From positions 20,051,271-20,115,270 of the forward strand of contig OZ005608.1 in the NCBI GenBank assembly GCA_963930655.1: 64,000 nucleotides of DNA, read 5' to 3'. Made by a program: the position numbers and the translations under genes. Source of the DNA: Myrica gale. Taxonomy: Eukaryota; Streptophyta; Magnoliopsida; Fagales; Myricaceae. Below, piece after piece: positions 55,640 through 64,000 of the stretch (positions within the stretch are counted from its first letter, which is position 1; every line of letters starts with the position of its first letter). The notes beneath the pieces were generated by a model. It was not told the origin of the DNA and searched no databases. It worked only from the letters and a program-made list of their open reading frames with translations.

Positions 55640-57800
55640 GAGAGAGAATTAACCATAGTTGGATTGTCTTTTTCTACATCAAAACAGATCGGCATGCAGC
55701 TCTTTCTTCTTTGTTTTGCAGACCAAGCGAGTGAGATTGAGACTTGAGTGAGAAAATAGCTCCTGACCGAGAGTGGGAGAAGAGAGGGGTGCAGCTGAAG
55801 GAGAGAAGGGGGAAATAGAAAGAAGAAAAGGGGGAGAGGAAAGGCAGTCTGTCAGCCCTTGTCCCCTTGCCTTTTGAGATTTTCACCCCTTGCCTTTTGA
55901 GATTTTCAGCTTTTGGTTTTCTCTCTTTGACTCACTTTTTTGTTGCATTGACTCTAGGTGTTGTCCCTTTGAAAAAAGAACATCATCCACGGAGAAAAAG
56001 AGCTAAGGGATTGTAGTTGAAGTCAATGGAGTTGGTATGGATAAAGATTCTTTTAAAAAAATTTGTGCTTTTAGAAGAAAAAGTGATTTTTCATTCATAG
56101 TCATGGTTCTGAAGGTCAGAGTTAGCTAGAGTTTCTTTTTGACCCTGTGGTTTTATGTGTAAACAGTTTAGTGTTTAGAGACTTATACGGCACATTCTTG
56201 AATCCATTGAGACTTGATGATGCAATAGAGGATTTAAGGTAGAAAGAGGTCACGATCATGTACTTAGGGAGCTTAAATGAAGTTAGGAAAGTCACTAATT
56301 GGCGAAGGAGGAAAGTAGAGAGACATGCATGAAGTTCTTTTGATATTTTTGTGAAAAATTAACATTTTGAATGGTGAATAGTGGAATTTATGCTCTATTA
56401 ACAATCTGATATGCACAATATTTTAGGCACTCTTGTGAATTTAGTGACATGTATTATGTGATGTGCGGTGAAAAGAAAGAAAGGATGGAAGATAATATAT
56501 TTATTAGTTTCTGCATATAGTCTGTCTTTTAGCTCATAAATAACCACTTCTTTTAACTTCTATAATAGAGACTGCTTTTGGAAGTTCCACTTTATGAATG
56601 TTTTAGTCATTTCCGTGTATGTGACTGCGGTTGGTTGGATTTGATTGAAATCTCAGTTCTGTGTCATGTTGTTCTTTTGGTGTATTAGTGAATGGAGTGG
56701 GACCGACGTTTAATGTTTAACTTTTAGCTTTAAAAGGTAAAATTGTTATAATATGTAAATGGGGTTGACGTTTAACCTTTAGCTTGAAAAAAAAAATCGG
56801 ACCTTTTGCTACGAATTTGAAGCTTGAGACTTGCGAACAGAATTTGATTTCTCTGCTTCTATTTTAGGTGGAAATAAAGAAAGATTCACTATAAAATTAG
56901 CACTTTGTTAGTAAAGAAAGAGATATCCATAGTCTTGCGATAGCTGCTAGAAAATTTGTGAGAACTATGACAATAACTTTTGCTACATAGATTATTAATT
57001 GTCCTTTTTCTCTGAATTAATGTAATTAGATATGATTTAACAAAAAAAAAGGTTATGATTGGTACTGAGAGTGCTAATTTGACGACAACATTGTTATGTT
57101 GTGCTGAAATTTGTTTCATATGGGAATTGTCAAAAGTTAGAAAGGGTAATGGCCAATAGCTTACGGTTATATAATAAGGTGTTGAATAATTTTATTATCA
57201 CTATTGTCATTGCATTTATTATGAAATTGTACATGCTTATATTCTTTGTTATTGAAGAATATGATGTGTCATATTTTATCAAATGCTACCTATACATCTC
57301 ATGGGTATGGAAAATATGAATTTCACCGAAAAGAAACTCGTACCTAGAGGTGGTCTTGAGATCGAGCGATGGTACCGCTCACAGTGGGATAGTACAAGCC
57401 ACCACTGAGAGAATAGTGGTCGGTATCCCTTGGCGATGGATCAATGTACGGGACAGTCCAGAGGAGAGGAGGGACGCACAACCTCGACTCTGGAGGTTAA
57501 ACAGAGCGAAGAGATGACACCTCTACCGACCGAAAAAATGAAAGAAATAAAGAAAATGAAATAACAGGGAAACGGATGCATCCATTCTGCATTGCATCGC
57601 TCATATATACCACATTGATTGGTTTATTACAGATATTGCCCTGTGATTGATTATTCTATAATTCTATTACTTCTATTTTATATTGTTGCATGTCATATTC
57701 CCCACTCCCTCCTTACTGAGTCAGTAGGACTCACCACTTTTATTTGTTTATTATTTTGTATGTACTGTTGTGGACATTAAACCTGGCAGATGAAGACGTA
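55640..57800 (+). mobile_element. LTR-like block, copy 2
   Basis: Parts match 14730-16000 in order: A/G-rich leader ending in CTTGTCCCCTTG, AGGTGTTGTCC against AGGTGTCTTGTCC, the segment AGGTGGTCTTGAGATCG at 57348, and CTTACTGAGTCAGTAGGACT at 57712. A direct double of GCCTTTTGAGATTTTCA occurs at 55869-55912. Boundaries are not defined. No retroelement proteins. Confidence 0.5.
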
Positions 57801-57878
57801 TTTGAGAGACCAGATCCTGGAATTTGACCCATACATTCTAGTTATTAAGATTTGGACATATATTACAGTCACACTTGA

Positions 57879-58076
57879 GGTGCACATGGGGTACGAGCCC
57901 CAATGGTACCTCAAAGGTCAACTTCTGCCCCTCTTCCCCGCGTGGAAGACTTCGGGCTGGTAGATGTAGATCCAGCCCTTCTTCACATTGTTCCTCCTCC
58001 ACCGGCCCTGAACGCGGAAGGCATCGGAGAGACGGTGTTTATAGACCTGACCTCCGACACCCAGCCGAACAATTAG
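57879..58076 (+). other. open frame of unknown origin at the end of the LTR-like block
   Basis: A 65-codon stretch, GC-richer than its surroundings, is open from 57879 to a TAG at 58074-58076. It reads with an acidic, proline-rich composition (PRVEDFGLVDVDP, IVPPPPALNAEG, ETVFIDLTSDTQPNN). An overlapping frame is also open (77 residues). No family recognised. It may be the 3-prime exon of a captured or retroelement gene, or chance. Confidence 0.3.
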
Positions 58077-58631
58077 TTGACTTTAGCATTTGTCGCTCTT
58101 TTGATTAGTTTGGGATCAGTTAGTTGCTCACGAACATTGTAGTACAGAAAACTTAGACAGCTTACGCTGTTGTATTTATCTTCTATTTACTTTTGTATTC
58201 CTCATTAAGGATTTTTTTTTCGTAAAAGAGAAGACTTCGTGATCCTAGTGAAATTATGTATTTACATTTTCAAAATTTTCTCTTATTCTATTTCTTCCTT
58301 ACACCACATTTGATTTTATTCTCTTAACTTTCACTTTTTTATATTTGTTTTTTAATTTATTATAATTCCACCTTAGTTAATTCACTTTATCTTCTTTATC
58401 CAATTCAGAACTTTTAACTCCTGGAATTATTGTGTGTCGCACTTTCGTTAAATCCCTGAAAACATTACTTTTCCTTCTTTATTGTTTTTTCTTAATTTTC
58501 AAAACAAATTGTAATTAAACGTTTCTGCTAAGCTTTTTCAAAGCCAATCACCAGGACTTATTAGGATCAATTCATGTCGTAATCCCCACTTGTGTACATA
58601 CCATCACTATAGGTGAGCCTAGGGGGTAAGT
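58077..58631. other. intergenic, no gene seen
   Basis: AT-rich spacer. Confidence 0.5.
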
Positions 58632-59325
58632 ATTGGCACATGACGTGACATGTATATGGCCAAATACCGGAACAAGAACTGGTACCGGTACCGGTACTGG
58701 TAATTTCGGGCGGAATTCAGTATCGGGTTGTTTTTTTAATGTATTATAACCAAAACGCACAATTTTGGTCTAGATAGTCTCATTTTTGTCCTCTCCTCTC
58801 TAATCTATCGCCTTTCTCTCACTGTGACTGAGTCATATTACAACATTGCTCTCTCGCCTCTCTTTCTCTCTGACCTCTGTCTCTCAGTTCTCACTCTCTC
58901 TTCTCTCTCAGCTCTCTCTATCTCTCACTCTCTCTTATCTCCACTGTTGATAGCCCACAACGTGCTAGTAGCACAGCGTTACGCCTCTCTGCCTTTTTGC
59001 CGATGCTGCCTCTCTCTCAAACAAATTTCACTAATTTTTTCGTTTTTATTTGTTGTGAATCTGTTTATTTTTTGTTGTGAATATGTTTATTGTAATTTGT
59101 GTAACTGTTTTTGGATTTGGTCATTTTGGAATTTAGATAGGAGTGGGTATTTTGTGAATATGTTTATTATGGATTTATTGTGAATCTCTTCTCTCTCACA
59201 TCTTTGATCTCTGTTTATTTTTTAAAATAGACTAGATAATTCATACCTGAATTTCGGCAGTTGCCGAACTGAAACAGGATGCCAAAATAGTCCTCCGGTA
59301 CTACCGTTACCCAACCCTACCGACT
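58632..59325. mobile_element. TAGGG-type element, ends only partly conserved
   Basis: The left end TAGGGGGTAAGTATTGG and the inverse of the right end TAGGGTTGGGTAACGG face each other, with GGTACCGGTACCGG near the left and CCGGTACTACCG near the right. The eight-base flanks (GGTGAGCC, CCGACTTT) do not match. The centre (58840-58940) is CT-rich like that of 36223-37536. Confidence 0.6.
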
Positions 59326-59810
59326 TTCATCCTTTCCCTCCTCTACAACTTTCTCTCTCTATCTATCGATTACCACAACTGTTAAGCAGCCGATTTCCAC
59401 CACGGGCGGGGGTGGGGAATGTGGCAAAAAATGGCTCTCTGGCTACTAAGCTGCGAGGCTAAGGTGGGTAGCACACAAGTTGCGTATAGTAGCTGCTAAG
59501 CGGACATTGGGGGATACTGGCGGGCCAATGGGTAAGATATCGCCTGCACACCAAGTAGGCATAGATTGGCGTGTGCTAGGTTACTGGCTCTGTGCGGCAG
59601 GTAGCCTAACTTGCTTCTTGGCACGTCTAGCCCGGGGGCGAAATAAGGATGTAACTTTTGGGTGGTTTTGTTCCAAAAAAAAAAAGACAACTAAAAAAAA
59701 TTTCCTTAACTTCTGGAGGCTTTCTATTTGTTTTATGAATTTTACCCCCAAGAGATCATTCAAGCCCAAAAGAAAAAAAATGAATTTTACTCCAAATTCT
59801 CTCAATCATG
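59326..59810. other. intergenic with a GC-richer stretch of unknown origin (59390-59650)
   Basis: No recognised protein. The 139-residue plus-strand frame from 59480 has no family resemblance I can see, and the following A-run at 59676-59700 hints that the GC-rich part may be a retroposed tail, though no target duplication was found. Confidence 0.35.
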
Positions 59811-60033
59811 GGCATGTTCGTTTACACCAATTTTTTATGATTTGCATCATACTTTTATATTTACATGTCAAATATCACAAAACACACGTATTCCAATAAA
59901 ACACTTTATTACATTTTTTTACAAACATCAATCTATTTTAACAACTTCTGCACGCATGTCAATATAACTTTAACGTCACTTAAATATTCACAATTTTATC
60001 AGAATCCTATAATTTTCTTCAAAACGAACATCC
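59811..60033. mobile_element. MITE with GTTCGTTT ends
   Basis: The left end GGCATGTTCGTTT and the inverse of the right end GGATGTTCGTTTT are alike, enclosing about 223 bp of AT-rich DNA; TCA occurs close to both sides. Related in style to 29804-29982. Confidence 0.55.
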
Positions 60034-61170
60034 TCATTGCATCAACTATCAGCCATGTGATTGACAAACTGTGTGGAGCCGGTCATTGGTGACAATGCCA
60101 TTGGTAATTTGGTAATGAATGCCTAATAGTTATTCAAATAGCTATTCAAAAAGGTCAAGTGACTTTTTAACCAATAACAATAATAATAATAAAGGGTTAA
60201 ATACACTTTTGCACCTAGATTATTAATTTGTTACGTTTCATCTCTGAATTATTAATGTTTACATTTTGCACACACATAATTAATTTAGACAAAAATTACT
60301 ATTTTATTTTATGTAAAATGAAAATTTTATCCTCATACTTTTCTATAATTATATCTTGTACCTTAGTGTCATCATTTCACTAAACCAACATAGTTACTTT
60401 CGTTCAAATTAACGTGTCGATGCAAAGTGTAAACTATTGATAATTAAATGGTGGTGTTTGGCTTCCAAAATTTTAGATAAACTGCCCACTATAGAGGGTT
60501 CGACTTATTGCACCATAGAGGGTTTGACTTAATTTTTGAATAAACTGACATAACACCTTGACCTACTTTACATATGTTGAAGATAGTGTTGTCATCTCAT
60601 TAAGTCATCGAGAGTATTATTGTAAAAAAAAGCTATAAAGTGTCTAACAATATTAGTTGAATGATGCAGTATGTCGAAGTGAGTATGTATGATGAGTATT
60701 TAATATTGGTTGTTAAATGATGCAATATGTCAAAGTCTTAGTTAGAGTGTAATATAAAGTGGTTTCGCATACTCGTTTCAAAACTAAAACTCGTTTTTCA
60801 GTTGTCAAGGATTTGATGACTTTGACCATTCCTAATTGCCTGCAATGCCAAGAAACAGTCAGTGACGTGTAACCCAAGCATGAAAATCGAGACTCCCGTA
60901 CATGGTTTTTTTTTCCAGCATCGCCCACTGTACTCTTCTTCGGTTCTCTGGTGTGCTAAAATTAATGGTGCCTTTGCGTTTGCTGATCTTGTCTCGAGTC
61001 ATTCTTTTCTTTGCTTGCAAATTGTTGGTGCATTTTAATTTTTATTAATTATTCATTGAATAATTAAACCTTACATTTAATGGGGAGATGTAACGGCGAG
61101 GATATTAATTGTTCATATTTGAATAGTTAATGTTGTAACTAGGGGCCGATGCATGGGCAGGCCTCCACCT
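60034..61170. other. intergenic, no gene seen
   Basis: AT-rich. 60194-60440 begins GGGTTAAATACACTTTTGCACC, one end of the element type noted at 26195-26560; the other end is not clear. A short doubled word ATAGAGGGTT(C/T)GACTTA is at 60491-60535. Confidence 0.5.
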
Positions 61171-61178
61171 ATTGCACT

Positions 61179-62640
61179 TAGGGGTGTAAGTCCGGTTCGG
61201 CCTCCGGTGGATATCCGGTTCCGATTCCGGCATCGGTTCCGGGAAGATGAGGTCTGGCCCTTCCAGGAACCCGAACCGGTAGTCAATTTGGAGTTTTCTC
61301 AGAACCGAAACCGGAAGCGGAGTTTTCCGCCGGTTTAGCGGAAAAACCGGTTCCCTTTTTTTATTAAATGAATATTAAAACGACGTCGTTCTATTTTAAA
61401 TAGAACGACGTCGTTTAGTAGTTTTTAAAAAAATACGATAAGAGAAACCCTAAGAGGCTTAAGTCCTCTCCCCTCAGTCCCCACCCTCTCATTCGCGACC
61501 CCCCTCTGCGCTAAGTCCTCTCCGAGTCTCCAGCTCTCCTCCTCACAGTGCAACGGTCTCTGAGCTTCGGCGGGCTATGTCGTTCGATCACAGGGGTTGT
61601 GCCGAAGTGGGAGTGAGAGGCAGGAGGAGGGCCCGCCGAAGACAGTGAGAAAGAGAAGAAGCCTTGGGCTGGTGTTGTTTGTGGGTTCTAGAGAGAAGGG
61701 GTTTTTTCTAGGTGCTGTCTTTCCGTGTTTTGAGTTCTTTTACACAAGCCCATGGCTTAGCATGCGAACTTTCAGATTCCCTTTACCCCAACCTATTTGT
61801 CAAAAGTTGCTATTGTTTCTATCCAGATTTCTTGTGTTCTCTATGTTTTGGTAACATATGTGAATTGTTGTGAATTTGTTGTTGTCTTGTGAATCTGTGA
61901 ACCGGTTGTGACTTGTGAATTTTTTAGCAATTGTTGTTTTTAGCATGCACGTTATATGTTCGAATAAACTTCCAAAAGAAAATCTGTTAGTAAAAATCTA
62001 TTAGAAAATTTGTTGGTCTCTGTCTTCTCTGCTACAGGTGGGCGTGGATGATGCATGTTTCATGTCTGTTAGTGTAAAATTATAAGTGATGATGCATGTT
62101 TCATGTCTGTTAGCATAGTATAATGTCCTATTAAAATTCTCAAATAGGATGAATATAATTATATATCAACAAATTGATAAGTCAATGTTGTTTAATATAT
62201 ATCATAGGTTACTTGTTTAATGTTGTTGCATGATTAATTTAAAATTCTCTTATAACATGTTTGGCTGGATAACCAAAAACATCTTGTTCATTTTCTATTG
62301 TCTTAAGAAATCAATGTAAAATAATTATAGGAAGAATTATTGATTACCCCGCTAGATTTGTGTTCTGCAAATAGCTTTGTTGTCTGTCATGAAGAAATCA
62401 TTTTTTAAGGTAGTTGTTTGTTTCTCATCTTTGTTTCAATAGTTTCTCTTTTCTAGCTGGTCACGTAGGATTTTTTTTGTTGTTCTTGTCTTTGGTATTT
62501 GGTTGTTCTTGTCTTAGCGGAATTCCGCTTCCGCTAAGAGTCGGAAGCGGAAGCGGACTCTATTTTGGCCATCCGCTAGTTAGCGGACTGGATGTCGGAA
62601 TGTCAAATTCCGCTTCCGACTAGTCCGCTATTCACCCCTA
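61179..62640. mobile_element. TAGGGGTG-type CCGG-rich hAT-like element (1,462 bp)
   Basis: The duplication ATTGCACT is perfect (61171-61178, 62641-62648). The ends are TAGGGGTGTAAG and, inversely, TAGGGGTGAATAG. Near the left are TCCGGTTC-type words; near the right TCCGCTTCCGCT / AGCGGAAGCGGA inverted words. A palindrome AACGACGTCGTT is at 61379-61390 and again at 61404-61415. No transposase; frames of 61-85 residues are not recognisable. Confidence 0.93.
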
Positions 62641-62648
62641 ATTGCACT

Positions 62649-63652
62649 ACCTAAATTTTTTTTTTTCATAGATTGGCCGGAGTCCGACCCCATTGGCTCA
62701 GGCCAACAAGAGCCCATATATGCCCACTGCATGGCCTGAACAGATATGGTTTCATTGCAGTAGCTAGCGCTATGGACTCTTACTGTCTTCCTATGTTACC
62801 AACATGGGTAAATATTTTTTTGTATTCGGCTAATCTGGTGAATATGTAAAATATTTGTCGTTTCTATTGAGCTTTGGGTTTGTGTTTGTTTGAATTTCAG
62901 GCTATGTTTTTTCATTTTCTTGTTTTTCAAAAAATAAATTTTATTTTCATATTTTCAATCCCCTTAAATTTTAAAAAATATTAAGAAATGACTAATTTAT
63001 GCTAAATTCTAATGTGGATGTGGTTTTAATTTAATATGATCACATCTAAAACTATTAGTTGGCCAACATTTTTAATTTATTTGATTATAATGTCAATTGA
63101 ATGTAATATAATTAGATTGAAATTTGGATTTGAATTAGGGATTTTGACATTTTATGAAATTGAGGATTTTTTTGATAGTATTATTTTTAATTAATTTGAT
63201 TGTAATATCAATTACTTTTGAATTTGAATTAGGGATATTGCAATTGTTTTTCATAGAACTGACATTAGTTTTATTTTTATTCGGTTTTCTGATCCTATGG
63301 AACAAGCTTACGGCCCCATACTAACCATGTGCTCGAAGGGGGCCGTCAAGAATATTATTCCATCTGCTCTAAAGTTAAAGTCGTGTTTTTGCAAGTCAAG
63401 ATTTTTTTAAAAAAGTTTTAGGAATATTGTAAAAAGTGAAGTATATTAGAATTTTATACCATTGAGCTTGAGTAGATCGAAGTGGTCTCGCGAAGCCAGG
63501 ACACCCTTGCACCCTTCCCTTTGTCTGTGAAGATAGCCGGATACTGCTTAATTGAATTTTGAGAAAATAAAAATAAAAAATAAAGTTATTAATAAAAAAG
63601 TGAAGAGATTATTTAAATAAATTTTAAATTTTTATTATAATTAAAAGAGATA
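62649..63652. other. intergenic, no gene seen
   Basis: AT-rich. A near-repeat of TTTGAATTAGGGAT at 63129 and 63224 marks a diverged local duplication. Confidence 0.5.
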
Positions 63653-63660
63653 TTTTTGAC

Positions 63661-63974
63661 CGGAATGCGGTCCGGTTTTTCGGACCACTTAAGACCGGTT
63701 TTATTTTTTTTTTTTCAATTTTTTTCAATTTTTTTTTTAATTTTTTTTTCAAAATTTTTTTTAGATTAATTTCAAATGGGAAATGTATATAAAAATGTTA
63801 AGTTTTAGTTTAGATTAAAATTAAACGTTTTATGTTTATAATTTGTATTAAAAATTATAAAAAATATATTTTTTATTTTTTTAATAAATGCGGTCCGGTC
63901 CGGTCCGGACCGCATTTATTAAAAAGGAGGACCGGACCGGACCGGATAACCGGACCCGATCTTGTTCACCCCTA
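63661..63974. mobile_element. TAGGGGTG-type CCGG-rich hAT-like element (314 bp)
   Basis: The flanks TTTTTGAC (63653-63660) and TTTTTGAT (63975-63982) agree at 7 of 8. The right end, inversely, is TAGGGGTGAACAAG; the left end has lost TAGGGGTG and starts CGGAATGCGGTCCGG. The arms carry GGTCCGGTCCGG words inverted around an AT-rich centre, the same plan as 45262-45626. Confidence 0.75.
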
Positions 63975-64000
63975 TTTTTGATGTAGAGATAAATAATTAT

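Noticed and set aside
59480..59899. 139-residue plus-strand frame as a gene
   Set aside because: It starts in a GC-rich stretch and runs through A-runs into AT-rich MITE sequence; composition changes abruptly and there is no recognisable domain.

Overview
The window is plant nuclear DNA from a flowering plant with a moderately to strongly transposon-filled genome. The evidence is spliced GT-AG genes of plant-specific families, an intron-containing plant tRNA-Tyr, Tourist-like MITEs, CACTA and hAT DNA transposons, LTR retrotransposons primed by initiator tRNA-Met, and L1-type retroposons. I cannot name the species. Nothing argues for a bacterial, viral or organellar origin.

Four protein genes look intact, all on the minus strand. 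Two are paralogous double-MATH-domain genes (7534-9037, 317 aa; 22035-23560, 319 aa) with five exons each and identical intron phases. One is a receptor-like cytoplasmic kinase of the PBL19 type (30200-35179, four exons, 385 aa). One is a novel plant SNARE of the NPSN11 type (46620-52613, ten exons, 261 aa). All exon joins were read by eye from splice sites and phase, and every gene gives an uninterrupted frame. A tRNA-Tyr gene lies at 29344-29436.

Layout. 1-7000 is mostly hAT remnants: a decayed transposase gene carrying a Tourist MITE, a 1.7-kb deletion derivative with an 8-bp target duplication, and a 1.4-kb non-autonomous element. Among them are leftovers of at least one more MATH-locus copy. 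7000-24600 holds the MATH pair with duplicated flanks, separated by a 2.7-kb CACTA element, a 2.9-kb LTR-like block and L1-type retroposons. 24600-29300 is repeats (LTR-like block, retroposon nested in a CACTA-like repeat). 29300-36200 is the tRNA and kinase locus. 36200-45650 is a run of insertions, including a gag-only LTR retrotransposon with near-identical LTRs (39096-41516) and a 61-bp tandem array split by an hAT element. 46500-53300 is the SNARE locus. 53300-64000 is again MITEs, CCGG-rich hAT-like elements, an 88-bp tandem repeat and a second LTR-like block.

The most coherent signal beyond the genes is a non-autonomous hAT-like family whose ends are TAGGG(G/C)TG-type and whose interiors are loaded with CCGG-type words. 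Four insertions here have perfect 8-bp target duplications and one has a 7/8 match, with lengths from 314 to 1,462 bp. The gag-only element fits the TR-GAG class and is young. No operon-like, CRISPR-like or unknown multi-gene system is visible.
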